A stretch of 21,940 nucleotides of DNA from assembly GCA_905397405.1 (NCBI GenBank), contig CAJPVJ010000642.1, forward strand, positions 1 to 21,940, in the 5' to 3' direction. Of the stretch, positions 1 through 11,030 are shown piece after piece. The notes under the pieces are model-generated. The model saw nothing but the letters and a program-made list of their open reading frames with translations, did no database searches and was not told the origin of the DNA. How positions within the stretch are numbered: the stretch's first letter is position 1; every line of letters starts with the position of its first letter. Made by a program: the position numbers and the translations under genes. This DNA is from Oppiella nova (Eukaryota; Arthropoda; Arachnida; Sarcoptiformes; Oppiidae).

Positions 1-2316
1 GGGGGGGGTCAATTTTTAGACAAATTTTTGCGTACGTACTTATTGAATGGCCCCTAAATGATTATTTTTAACGGACATACCCATGTCTCCTAACTATCAC
101 ACAAATATAAAATTTATATTTAATACACAGAAAAATATATAAATTGCATAATAGATACCGAGAACATAAAATCTATATTTAATTCACTGTTTCGATGAAA
201 ACGAAAAATTAATGAACGATTTAAATGCATAAATGATTGCTATTCTGTGTCTCCAAAAACCAATACTGATATTGAATTCTGTAATTCTGTGAAACATTTA
301 TCTCGCAAACCATACAAAAAGCAATAAAAAAAACTAAACTTCAATCTCATTGTTAACACCAATACTTTTCTCGTGTAATATATATTTGTGATATAATGTG
401 TTTTATGTAATATACACTATACCTAACAACATACTGGTTGTAGTGCACTGGTATTGTGTGGGGACAGGCAGTAATAAATTGAGAGCAAAAGTGAAATAAC
501 AAAAAATATAATATATTTTTTCTCTCAACTATTAAATATAATACACAATTGAATTGAATATTGCATTTGAGTTACAGTACTAATGGTTTTATACATACAT
601 ACATGTATAGGCTTGTGAGTTATGGAGGTATGGGAGTGGTAGACAATGGGTTGCAATACTGAATATGTGTTAGTAGATACATATTGCCAGTAGTGATCCC
701 GGTGCTGATGATGATAGTGGAGTAGCATAGCATATCGTACACACGTAGCTAGCAAAAACAAAAAAACTTAACATACATTTAATCATTTTTCTACATGACT
801 ATCAGTGTCCATGAAAACCTATATAAAATATTGTATACAATCACTACTAACTGATGAACCGGTAGTTATAGGATTGGTATGTTTTTGTGTAGTATCTGCT
901 TTTAGCGGTAATTTATAGCCATGCATATGTAGATATAATACAAACAAAAATTGAATGCAATTTATCCGTCAGTAATAATAGGAATTTATTTTATTTTTTG
1001 TTGTCATTTATGTGTTTATATATTGTGTACGAAAATGTGTTTTCATTCAAATGTCAAGTTTGTATATAAAAGGGTTTACTTTTATAGACATTTCGGATGA
1101 ATGAGAGTAATGGTGCCTAACTTTTGTTACATAATGTACCTGATAAATACTGATAAATATATAATAATTATAAAAATAAATATTATTTACACGTTACACT
1201 TTATAGATTATTCAACAATAAACTATAGTGTACCAATCATCTAATTAAATATTTATACATGGTTAATAATAATAAGAAATTTATACAGAATATACGGAAT
1301 TTTTGAAACAGAATTTCAAGCATGTAGCATTAATATTTTGATAATAAAATTATTACCAAACTAATAATATTTGTGATCATTTGTCCGGATATTAGACTTG
1401 CGATTTGATTAATTACATCCCTGGCCAACCCATTTAGTTGTGTTTCAAATGGACAGACATCTAGAGTGAGGTCTCGATTCATTAAATAAATATCAAAATA
1501 AACATAACACACATGAGTTCAATACATAATAATATTATTTTTGTGTTTATTTTATTTGTGTTATTCATTGATAAATTTATCTAGATAATGAATGCTAAAA
1601 ATCCATTAATAAACATTATGCTAAAAGTAACATAATATGGATTTATTATTTATGCTTATAAATTAATTATGGTATTCAATTAGCTTATTTATAGCCAATG
1701 TATATAAAAGTGAATCAGATTTCTATGAATTGATTTTTATATGGGTTTCACTCATTCAATAGAAATTATTATATTTTTGTCGCAAAGGTTTTATGAAATG
1801 TTATTTTATGGGATTTCATAATTTTGATGTTGATAATATAAATCTCGAGAAAATAAATAATAAAATGAAACTTTTCAAATCTTTCACAAAAGTCATGGCA
1901 TTTAATTTAATGTTATTTAATGAACATTATATTATACTTAATAAATAAATGTATTAGGAATATAGTCTTATAAAACTTTTCTTATTATATTCATGGGAAT
2001 AGACAGGGATGCCATAAAAATATTATTAATAATTTACAATAATTAATAAATACTGAATTAATAAATAGTAATAAAAATATTAGAATATTTAATTTAATTT
2101 TCAAACAAATAAATTATGTAAAATTAATTTCCAAAAAAATATTGTACTTGATCAAAGTGTACTCTCACCCCATAAGCCCCGGTATCTAGTGATCTGACTA
2201 TTATATTTAATTTCTAATTCACAATCATGATATGTTTTATTTATTTTATTTTCTCATTATATTTGGTTAGCATTCATTTCAATGACAACTCATGTATTAC
2301 TTTGAATGACTGACCG
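1..2316. other. AT-rich noncoding stretch
   Basis: I see no supportable gene here. It begins with eight G, probably a sequence-end artefact or the edge of a homopolymer. Short open frames on the minus strand (525-761 and 1330-1512, 78 and 60 codons) have no recognisable domain and AT-driven composition. Two members of the GCACYGGTA motif family lie here (445-453 and the variant at 698-705), with another variant at 2176-2184. The stretch contains no exact GAATATTC, unlike the rest of the window. TACA/CATA runs occur at about 591-606. Confidence 0.7.
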
Positions 2317-2405
2317 GAATATTCTGTGCGACTCTGTCTGCATATTTAGTGTCCATTCTTATGGCCTTTAATTATGGCCTCATTTTTCTATTGAAGTATA
2401 TATCC

Positions 2406-2407
<2 letters not shown>

Positions 2408-2445
<38 letters not shown>
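2408..2445. repeat. (CT)19 microsatellite
   Basis: Uninterrupted CT dinucleotide array, preceded at 2317 by a GAATATTC palindrome. Confidence 0.97.
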
Positions 2446-2448
<3 letters not shown>

Positions 2449-3134
2449 ATGAATTAAATAAATGAAAATATAAAACCATACATAAAAATCAAACTATAGT
2501 TTTACGTGACTTAATAAATATGAGATTAGAAAACGTGAATTTATTATAATATTAACTTAAATAATATTATGAATATTGTAGACATTGAATGAAAATAATA
2601 CATTTTGGTATATATTAATGCAAAAATCAATGCTTTTATATTATGTAATATAAAAAACAAAATACTATTTCAGATGATTTTGTTTTTACTTTATTTATTG
2701 ACTATTTCTCAAATCGTTTATTATAAGCCAACAGTAATAAATCATTTATTGGCACAAAATGTTTGACTACATGTATGTATAGTAATTGCTATTGACGTTT
2801 GCAAAATAGTTTTAGCAAGGATTTTAATTAAAATAGCTTTTAATTTTAATTTTACACTATTTTACTATTTTTATAAATTTACTTATTCGCTTGACTGCCA
2901 ATAAATTATTACACAATATATGTTGAAAAACTATTAACTAATTTTTGTGACACAAAAAACCAATAAAACATAAAACAGTTTTTGTTGTAATGAAATTCAC
3001 ATTTAATTACAATAATGTGTTTAGCGAAATAAATACAAATAATACTATAAATAGGTTTGAATGTCAATGCCTAAGCCATTGAATATTATATTTAATTTAA
3101 TTTGCTAGATTTAATAAATAAAATATCATTTCTT
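2446..3134. other. AT-rich noncoding stretch
   Basis: Nothing supportable as a gene, RNA or mobile element. Very AT-rich with many stops in all frames and no exact GAATATTC. Confidence 0.7.

Positions 3135-3167
<33 letters not shown>
3135..3167. repeat. (GA)n microsatellite with one interruption
   Basis: AG dinucleotide run broken by a single C at 3157. Confidence 0.95.
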
Positions 3168-3205
3168 CTTATAATAACATTAAGATATATACTATTAATA
3201 TTTTT

Positions 3206-3438
3206 ATGGCTACTTATAATTACGTAGAGCCTGTCGTTAACCCACAAATCACATGCCGTTTCAATGGCTTTCCTAAGTATATAAAAGTATATATACCAGT
3301 AATTGTCGATCCACTGAGAAGGACAGTACGAAAAGCACCGACACTTAATCTGTTTGTACTTTCAATATCGATATTAAAATATATTAACTCGAGTAGTACT
3401 CGACATTGAATTCTTGTCATAAGAGATATTATTGACAA
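3206..3438. other. Overlapping antisense open frames in a less AT-rich island
   Basis: A plus-strand frame (3206-3409, ATG, 67 codons) and a minus-strand frame (3220-3438, ATG, 72 codons) overlap almost entirely. The DNA is less AT-rich than its surroundings and both translations have mixed, protein-like composition, but I recognise no family or motif in either. At most one can be coding. It might be a fragment of an old mobile element or a lone exon. Splice signals are not convincing. A small inverted repeat with 7-bp arms around a single G lies near 3390-3404. Confidence 0.2.
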
Positions 3439-3589
3439 ATGATTTAAAACACAAACAGAATATTCTATTCATTTGTCATTACAGAATCATGTGTTACAAT
3501 AGTATTATTGACTATCAATCTAGTAAAAATTGGTAATAAATGTATAATTTGCCCTTGTCATTCATTATCAACGTAATCAATATTCCGTT

Positions 3590-3950
3590 ATATGTGTGGG
3601 CACAGGTAGCTATTAAATACAACCATATCATTAAAAGTATTATAAAAAATTTCTAATTGATTTTTACTACATTACAATTACGATACATGTATGTAATAAA
3701 AATATCCATTTCTCTGGTGTATAGTCATATTAAACGCACAAAACAGGTGATACGAATGACATGTACCCTGCTTATCAAATTGCACGATAATCGCATGTCT
3801 CAAGATTTAATGACATACCCTCTCCTATGTATGACACATGAGATACGGTTTTTTGGACACCAAAGGAGATGTTGTTTTGTTTTATATGATGAGTCGGCTA
3901 TAGGAATGGCCTGTCATTTGAAGTATGAGAGCGCCGGCTATACGTGACAG
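3590..3950 (+). other. Less AT-rich island with the longest open frame
   Basis: The frame at 3657-3947 is 96 codons from a TTG; the first ATG is a few codons further in. No domain, signal peptide or homologous family is recognised. At this base composition an open frame of this length is about the longest expected by chance in a window of this size. Near its end, GTCGGCTATA and GCCGGCTATA form a short imperfect direct repeat. Kept as an island of different composition, not as a gene. Confidence 0.15.
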
Positions 3951-4996
3951 TCCTTTCTCTATTAAATACAATAAACTCTGGATGTAATAGGCTTTTGATA
4001 GCCTTTTTGGTGTTGGACTCACTTTTTATATATCAGAATATTCTATAAAAAATAAAATAAAGAATTTTTATTTTTAAGACATAAACTCAGTATTGAATTC
4101 TGTTTTGTTGTGAATTGAAATTGAATTTTATATTACATTTGAAATTCTAGTTTAGATATAGATATATTGAAATTTTATTTTTCAGTATGCCTACAGAATA
4201 TTCTTGAAAGAATATGTATTGCTTGTTGTTGTAAATAAAAATAGTTATATAGCTTATATAATGGTGTCTGGTATTTTATTTATTTCAACTTCAGTAAGCA
4301 GAATATTCTGGATTATTACTTATATCATATAAGTTATATGTCTTATGCCTTTTAGGTAATAATTATTAACATGTATTTATCATAGTATTGTCATAAATGT
4401 ACTGTCAATTGCTCAGGGCACACACAAATAGAAATAACTCATAATAATATATGATATATTCTGCGCAATGTTTTGCCTATTTAAATGTAAATATATATTA
4501 TAATCATATTCCAATATATTAACATAAAATCTATACAGATATATAGACATAATATCAGTACACATAATCTCGAGTAGACTGTAGATTTGATTAAACGATA
4601 CGAGTTTTTATTACTTTGTATTTAATCTGTTACTCAAAAAACAGGCGAAAAATTAATTTGAAAAATAAAAGTATAGCACAAAAATAGTTACTAAGAAAAA
4701 CGATTCAAACGTAAAGAATATTCTTATCGTAAATATTTTTGAACTCAATTCTCACGAAACAGTGTTATTGCTATTTATTGATACCGTATTTCCTTAAACT
4801 CTGATCTCGTTTTCACAACAAAAATATCGGAAAACATGCGACAGAATAGAGAAAAATAGTTTTATTTGAAAATGTTATATCTGTTTGTATGGTTGGGTAA
4901 GGGATATAAGACTTTCATTGTGTGGAAAGGGATGTTAACTTCACAATATAGATAAATGTTTCAACAGGGGTTAATATTTGATATTTGTTGGGTAGT

Positions 4997-4999
<3 letters not shown>
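3951..4999. other. AT-rich noncoding stretch rich in GAATATTC
   Basis: No gene supported. Four GAATATTC palindromes fall here (4036, 4196, 4301, 4716), the densest cluster outside the large inverted repeat. Confidence 0.7.
4196..4208. promoter_or_regulatory. Three-unit heat-shock-element-like site
   Basis: GAA-TA-TTC-TT-GAA gives three alternating nGAAn units at the exact two-base spacing of a canonical heat shock element, the minimal layout known for trimeric HSF. Another GAA follows at 4210-4212. It is the only palindrome in the window that I found extended to three units. No gene was recognised nearby, so the regulatory role is unproven. It may be a chance extension of the dispersed GAATATTC motif. 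Confidence 0.3.

Positions 5000-5036
<37 letters not shown>
5000..5036. repeat. (GA)18 microsatellite
   Basis: Uninterrupted GA dinucleotide array. Confidence 0.97.
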
Positions 5037-5040
<4 letters not shown>

Positions 5041-5272
5041 GAAATATATTATTCCGTATTTATTATTACTCTGTATTTAAAGACATTTTTGGAGATCAAA
5101 ACAAACCACACGTTTAGACCATAAGAGCTGTAATAATAAATACAAAGGGGCTGTTAATGTTTGCGGATAGGGAAAGATAGAGTAGGGTTGAAAGCACTGG
5201 TAGTTTACTGAAACTATACGCTTGTGTTAAGCGTTTAATAGACACAGAATTTCAGCGTAAATACCATACAAT
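5037..5272. other. Noncoding stretch with one GCACYGGTA copy
   Basis: No gene supported. Slightly less AT-rich than its flanks. A GCACTGGTA motif is at 5194-5202. Confidence 0.6.
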
Positions 5273-5313
5273 GAACTCCAGAATACAGTATATTCTGTGT
5301 ATTCTTGGAGTTC
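5273..5313. repeat. Imperfect inverted repeat (hairpin)
   Basis: GAACTCC and GAATACA on the left pair with TGTATTC and GGAGTTC on the right, with small bulges and a short central segment resembling a decayed GAATATTC palindrome. It could form a hairpin of about 41 nt. No T-run follows, and terminators of this kind are not expected in eukaryotes. Confidence 0.7.
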
Positions 5314-5428
5314 GCGTGAATTCAAACACCAATGCTATCGCTATAGACGTGTATATCCTTACAGACTATAAGTGTATTAACCATCGCTTAATGGGTTCAT
5401 TAAATTATTAATACTTTACTGTATCAGT

Positions 5429-5429
<1 letters not shown>

Positions 5430-5475
<46 letters not shown>
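5430..5475. repeat. (CT)n-(CA)n compound microsatellite
   Basis: CT array at 5430-5462 running directly into a CA array up to about 5475. It abuts the first copy of the 87-bp direct repeat. Confidence 0.95.
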
Positions 5476-5476
5476 A

Positions 5477-5563
5477 TGTGTATTTATACTATGTGTTTAT
5501 CTCTACAATTTATGACCCTGGTTGATGTTTTGACAATTTTCAATAATACAGACAGTTCACACA
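5477..5563 (+). repeat. 87-bp direct repeat, copy 1
   Basis: Identical base for base to 5938-6024, offset 461 bp. It lies between a CT/CA array and a CA array, so replication slippage or unequal exchange at microsatellites could have produced the duplication. No protein or RNA family recognised. Confidence 0.95.
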
Positions 5564-5588
5564 CACACACACACACACATACACACAC
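5558..5588. repeat. (CA)n microsatellite
   Basis: CA array starting within the end of direct-repeat copy 1, with one T interruption near 5580. Confidence 0.95.
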
Positions 5589-5721
5589 CTATACTAACTA
5601 CCAGTGCTACTGTTTGTACCATGATAAAGTAATGATGAATCTGTGTTGAGTGTGCGATGTGTTATTTGCTTTAATATCGGGTATTGTATGTAATAAAGGG
5701 TACATATGGTGGTTAATATAA

Positions 5722-5759
5722 GTCTCTCTCTCTCTCTCTCTCACTCTCTCTCTCTCTCT

Positions 5760-5801
<42 letters not shown>

Positions 5802-5808
5802 CTCTCTC
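5722..5808. repeat. Compound (CT)n/(CTTT)n polypyrimidine tract
   Basis: About 87 bp of almost pure pyrimidine: CT arrays with A and G interruptions, then CTTT units, then CT. Reading it on the minus strand gives a false Arg/Glu-rich open frame (5607-5828). A GAATATTC palindrome follows at 5879. Confidence 0.95.
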
Positions 5809-5937
5809 GAGATCATAAATCCTAACATCTTTCTAAAACCAAAAACAAAATATTTTTCATAAATTCAAATATATTGAAGAATATTCTGTTCACAAATATA
5901 AGTGAATAAAATTTATGTTTATGTTTAGGTTTATGTG

Positions 5938-6024
5938 TGTGTATTTATACTATGTGTTTATCTCTACAATTTATGACCCTGGTTGATGTTTTGACAATTT
6001 TCAATAATACAGACAGTTCACACA
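5938..6024 (+). repeat. 87-bp direct repeat, copy 2
   Basis: Exact match to 5477-5563. The match stops where copy 1 runs into its CA array and copy 2 reads CACAT. The 374 bp between the copies contains the polypyrimidine tract and no open frame, so this is not a recognisable LTR element. Confidence 0.95.
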
Positions 6025-8918
6025 TACGAGTGCGCCAGCACTAGTAAGCCATATGAAGTCAATACTCATTGATAGGTACCGTTCCCCTGTGCATAAATCA
6101 AATGTCAAACAATTATTGATTTTCATGCGTTATTTACTATTAAAAGTTAATACACTTCTCAAGTTAGGCGTAAATCTCTAGTATTTAAAAGGGATTTGTA
6201 TTTTTAACCCCTGTTTTGGTGTTTATTTTCGATGACTAAATATAGCACTAATTGTCACTACTATTGGGAAATGCCGTAGAAATTTGGAAACTACGTGAAC
6301 CGTATGCTAATTATTATCATGGTGATATTACTGTGTTTCATAAGCAAGTTTGTAATATAAGTTTATAATAAGTTATATGTAATTTAAATGTTTATAAAAT
6401 TCTTTATGTTTACATGTAATTTTTTCAAGTTTATTTTAGCAATTTTATTTTTTAAAAATAACTTTTATATTATTTATTTACTTTACCCAGTACCATACAG
6501 ATTTTATATGAAATATTATTGAAAGTTTTAATATTATAATTTTATAGCCAAACTGTTTTGGAAAACTAATATAAATATTTATATTTTATATAAAATGATT
6601 ACTTTAATATTAAATTATAATAAAATATTTTGCATTTTATATAAATAAATTTAATTCACAAGAGTACATTTAAGTTTAGCATTTTAAAATTGTTTAAAAT
6701 ATTTAGATATTTTATCACTTAATAAAATTAATTATCACATTAAGTTAATATTAATTAAAAATAATTTTCCATAAATTTCAATACATAATGAATGTTAAGT
6801 AATAATTAACATAATATTCAATTCACAATAAATGATACATAAATCTAATAAATATACTGTATAATGCAAGCATTCATAGTGTTATGTATTGATTAACAAT
6901 TTATATAAACATACAGACAATATAAACAAAATAAAGAATATTCTTTGTGTGAAAGCTATTTGTATAATAAACACATTCACTTAAATACAAACACATGCTG
7001 TAGATTCTCTACCCAATAATTATAATTGAGATTTATATTTGCTATAAAGATCAGGAACATTTGGCAACCGGAATGGGAAGTAAATTAAATTCATAATATG
7101 AGCACTTATATTCAGTATATCGCTAAATGTTTGTGCAATAAATAAATATACATATATTGCCTGCTCATATTATAAACACTTATAGGTATTTATATGTTTT
7201 AATGTGGATTATAGTTAAACATACATTTATATGGTTGGCGTGAATAGGGGTATAAAAGGTTTTCAATAAAAGGAAACTTTACAGAGATTATTATGCTATA
7301 CAGAATATTCTGTAATTCGTGATTTTTATAAATAGTTAGGAATTTAGTTGAATAAATATAATACATGAAAAGGCATTTATATAATATTTTCACATAATAT
7401 GCATGTTTCATATCATAAAATTATTTTTATTAAAATATTTATTATTTTTAAAGTTGTTTTTCCACTGAAACTAAACTTTTCTGGTATTTATGAACATTTT
7501 GAATAAATATTTTTAAAACTTAAGTTTGTACTACATTTGTAAATCAAATATTTTATATTTTATTATTATAATTAATATTTTTATTATTTCATGAATTTCT
7601 AATAAAATTGTAATAACATTTCATATTATAAGATTTACTGTATTTAACAAACGATATAATTGATAATTTATTAATTCATAGGTTTAATAAATTATTTTTA
7701 ATATTTTCTTATTACAATTATTTATTACACAAAATAAATGTCAAATAAATTATACAATAATACCGCATAGAGTGGGAGTCAATGGTTAGCACATATTAGG
7801 CTACCATTTGAACTTCATTTATATTATTATAAATCAATTTTTGTTAAAATTAATTAACATTAAAAGTTTAACATAATAAATTTAAGCACCATAAATTATG
7901 AAACACTTAATGATAATTAAATTATTTTGAAAATATAAATAAAATGAAATTTTGAAATATATTAATCAAATTATTATTGAAAAATAAATGTAAATTAAAT
8001 AGTATACTGACCTCCCATTCCCATATAATAAAATTAGCTGTTTATAAAATAATTGATTAAATGTAAAATAATTTTGTTTTTAATTTTCACTAGTAATTTA
8101 AAATGTCATCTAATTTTAGGTTAGGCTTTAATTTCTAGTTTTTATTTATTTTTCAATCGCTTTTGTGTCGCATAATGTCGTCTCGTATTTTAAATGAAAT
8201 GAAAAAAGATGTTGTTTTTTGTGTATTTTATTGACTTTTCAAGTAACAAATCTTCCGTTAAATTGATTTTTATGTGACATTTAATTAAAAAACATTTTCT
8301 ACTTATTTAGTGAATGTATAGAAACACGCGATAATTAAATACAAATAATATTTTTCCATGTACGTATAGTTTTAAACAAATATTTCAGCAACATACTTTG
8401 TATACTTTTAGATAACATACGTGTTAAAATACAAATAAGTTCAAGTCACATTTTATGTAGCATTAAAAATATATTTATTTAAATTATTTGCTAATGATCT
8501 AACTAGAATCTAATACATTAAACTAAACTAATCCGGAATATTCTGGCATTAAAATAGATTTTCAATACTTTAATAGCAACTTATTATACGTCAAAATATA
8601 TAATCGATTATACGATAAATTTTTCACTTTAATTGGCGTTTAGGTTAAATACCGTAAGAATTAATTTTATATAACATTTTCGACTGTTTTTCATTGAAAA
8701 AGCGTTACATTAGATGAGAGGTTAAGAATTTATGTCTTAAATATTGTACGATTTCTCTCGTATACTATATATACACTTATAAAAGTCTGTAATAACAGTA
8801 AAATTGCGTCAATCTATGGGATGGTTGGACAGGCATTTGTCTCTATTTTTATTGTTGTTTTATTTAATACGATAAAGTATTTTATAGTTAAGTAAAGTCC
8901 GTGATTCTGGCCGATAGG
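6025..8918. other. Long AT-rich noncoding stretch
   Basis: Almost 2.9 kb without a supportable gene. GAATATTC palindromes are at 6936, 7303 and 8536. An open frame on the minus strand (7199-7411, 70 codons) is AT-driven and has no recognised domain. Around 6350-6900 and 7400-8000 the sequence is extremely AT-rich with repeated TTTATTA-like words. Confidence 0.7.
7299..7314. repeat. Longest copy of the GAATATTC palindrome (16 bp)
   Basis: TACAGAATATTCTGTA is a perfect 16-bp palindrome and the longest extension of the family in the window. Other copies keep 10 to 14 symmetrical bases, which suggests that the full core is at least ACAGAATATTCTGT. Confidence 0.85.
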
Positions 8919-8938
8919 GAGAGAGAGAGAGAGAGAGA
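8919..8938. repeat. (GA)10 microsatellite
   Basis: GA array forming the outer end of the left arm of the 127-bp inverted repeat. Confidence 0.95.
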
Positions 8939-9047
8939 ATTTTATAGTATATAGCTTATTGATTGCAAACAGAATATTCTGTATGTATAGCTATATTAGT
9001 TAGACATTGAATTGTATGCTTTGCTATCCATTGATGTGAAAACTTTG
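8921..9047 (+). repeat. 127-bp perfect inverted repeat, left arm
   Basis: Every base pairs with 9145-9271 (coordinates sum to 18192) with no mismatch or gap. It includes part of a GA array and the palindrome at 8972. The match stops sharply at both ends. The length equals that of the mirrored block at 18922-19048, which hints at a k=127 assembly overlap rather than biology. Alternatively it is a very recent foldback insertion. Confidence 0.97.
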
Positions 9048-9103
9048 GCAATATTTCACTTCTGATGTCTATTTGTTTTTCATGTTATTTCCACTCAACT
9101 TCA

Positions 9104-9106
<3 letters not shown>

Positions 9107-9143
<37 letters not shown>
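9107..9143. repeat. (CT)n microsatellite in the hairpin loop
   Basis: CT array with one TT interruption, filling much of the 97-bp spacer (9048-9144) between the arms. Confidence 0.95.
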
Positions 9144-9144
9144 A

Positions 9145-9271
9145 CAAAGTTTTCACATCAATGGATAGCAAAGCATACAATTCAATGTCTAACTAATATA
9201 GCTATACATACAGAATATTCTGTTTGCAATCAATAAGCTATATACTATAAAATTCTCTCTCTCTCTCTCTC
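9145..9271 (-). repeat. 127-bp perfect inverted repeat, right arm
   Basis: Exact reverse complement of 8921-9047, ending in a CT array (9254-9271) that mirrors the GA array of the left arm. Contains the palindrome at 9213. Confidence 0.97.
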
Positions 9272-10549
9272 AGCCCTAATCTCTAACCCTTTAGATAACA
9301 CTTAAAACTAAAAGATTTGTTTTAAGAGTGCCATTGAAAAAACGGATTTCTCATTAAGATATTATTACATAAGCTTATGTAATGGCAGTAGGAAAATGCA
9401 CTTAACTTTTTGTTGACTAATAAAAACAAAACAAAACATAAATAATAAATAGGAAAACATTTCTACAATTCATAATCTAAAACAATAATAATTCATAAAA
9501 ACTTTGTATGAAATGGGATTCACTTTATTTTAAAGTCAAATTTACTGTATATAAAAATAAATAAATATTTGTCTGTATATATTTTATAAAAACTAAAATA
9601 ATTTCTAAAATTTTAAAGATTATTGTTTAAAAGTACATATGAATTTTAAAGTAGGAATTTATATATAATATTATCATAATATAACTCATAAGGGATTCGC
9701 AAACGATTTTATTATGTGTGTTATATTTTTGATAGAAATATTATGATGTGAATAAAATTTTTATTTTTGAATAATATTTATTGTTTTCATGGATTCCTTA
9801 TAGCGTGTATGATATGCGAGATAATGCGCACAGAATATTCTGTAGTTTAATACACACTTAAGCCGACAGAATATATTTCAATTGAATAAACACACAATAA
9901 TATAGTTATTTAAATATAATTAAAATCTCAAATCATTCATAAACATTTCCGCTTGGGTGAAGATTTTTATATTTAATTAAAATTATATAAATTTAAATTA
10001 TTTATACGTGTCTATATAATTGTTTATGCCATTTGACTAATAAGTAAATACAAGCAAAAATTATTTTGATATTTTATAGGGGCTTAACTAATAATATATG
10101 GTTTTAAATTAACATATGTATACAGAATATTTTCAATATATAGTAATATAGAGCAATGTAACTTATGTACAGAATTATTGGGAGAAATTATTAACAAAAA
10201 TGTTTACAACATATTTCATAACAAATTTTGGTGATACATGTAAAACCATTTTGACACCATACATTTATATAATACTGTATTAAATGAACACAATAAAGTC
10301 AACACATATTGAATAAATAAAATAATTTGTCTTCATTAAAAAAATTGTTGTTAAAAATTAGTCAAAATATAAAATAAATGGCGTTGACATTTTTTGATGA
10401 TTTCAAACAAAAACGACAAATTGAATTAAATTATATTAACTGAAATGGCAATTGATTTGACAGATAGTGATATTTATTGTTTTATAAAAATTTAATACAA
10501 TTTAGTATATAGTTTATAGATTATTCTTCACTATATTTAGACAATCTTA

Positions 10550-10550
<1 letters not shown>
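9272..10550. other. AT-rich noncoding stretch
   Basis: No gene supported. Contains a 20-bp perfect palindrome at 9364-9383, a GAATATTC palindrome at 9833 and near matches to it at about 9864 and 10125. Confidence 0.7.
9364..9383. repeat. 20-bp perfect palindrome
   Basis: ATTACATAAGCTTATGTAAT, centred on AAGCTT. It is unrelated in sequence to the GAATATTC family. The inner part resembles bZIP (PAR/C/EBP-like TTAYRTAA) sites; that is only a resemblance. Confidence 0.9.
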
Positions 10551-10591
<41 letters not shown>

Positions 10592-10617
10592 CTTTGCTCT
10601 CTGGGGAAGAGAGAGTC
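10551..10617. repeat. (CT)n array with hairpin-forming ends
   Basis: GACTCTCTCT at 10551-10560 opens an array of about 18 CT units, and AGAGAGAGTC at 10608-10617 pairs with that opening. Confidence 0.9.
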
Positions 10618-10911
10618 AAAACAATTTTCAAACTAAAAAGTCGTCCAAATCTCTGACAAACTTCTCGTTTAAAGGATTTTCAATACAATAAAAATATCGT
10701 GAAAATTGTTTGTATAAACCATAAGCGAAGTAAACGAATAATATAATAACAAAGAATAAGCAAAATATTAAATAAAATAGATTTTCTCTTGGTGAATCAA
10801 ATTTTTCAAGCTATAAAAATAAATAAGATTTGAAATTCTAGTCTCAACTCTCTATTGGATTCTCTACTCTATTAAGAATATTCTGTGTTTATCTCTCGAC
10901 TCCAATCAGCT

Positions 10912-10914
<3 letters not shown>

Positions 10915-10966
<52 letters not shown>

Positions 10967-10967
10967 N

Positions 10968-11011
<44 letters not shown>
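10915..11011. repeat. (TA)n array with one N
   Basis: About 97 bp of pure TA with a single undetermined base at 10967. The N shows either a collapsed repeat or a consensus ambiguity. True length is uncertain. Palindromes of the GAATATTC family lie on both sides (10876 and 11023). Confidence 0.97.
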
Positions 11012-11013
<2 letters not shown>

Positions 11014-11030
11014 TATACATCAGAATATTC

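Noticed and set aside
1-8. Run of eight G at the start
   Set aside because: Too short to interpret at a window edge; may be a longer homopolymer or an end artefact.
3657-3947. 96-codon frame as a real gene
   Set aside because: It starts at TTG, has no recognised domain, and its length is about the chance maximum for a window of this size and composition.
5607-5828. Open frame rich in Arg and Glu on the minus strand
   Set aside because: It is a translation of the CT/CTTT microsatellite.
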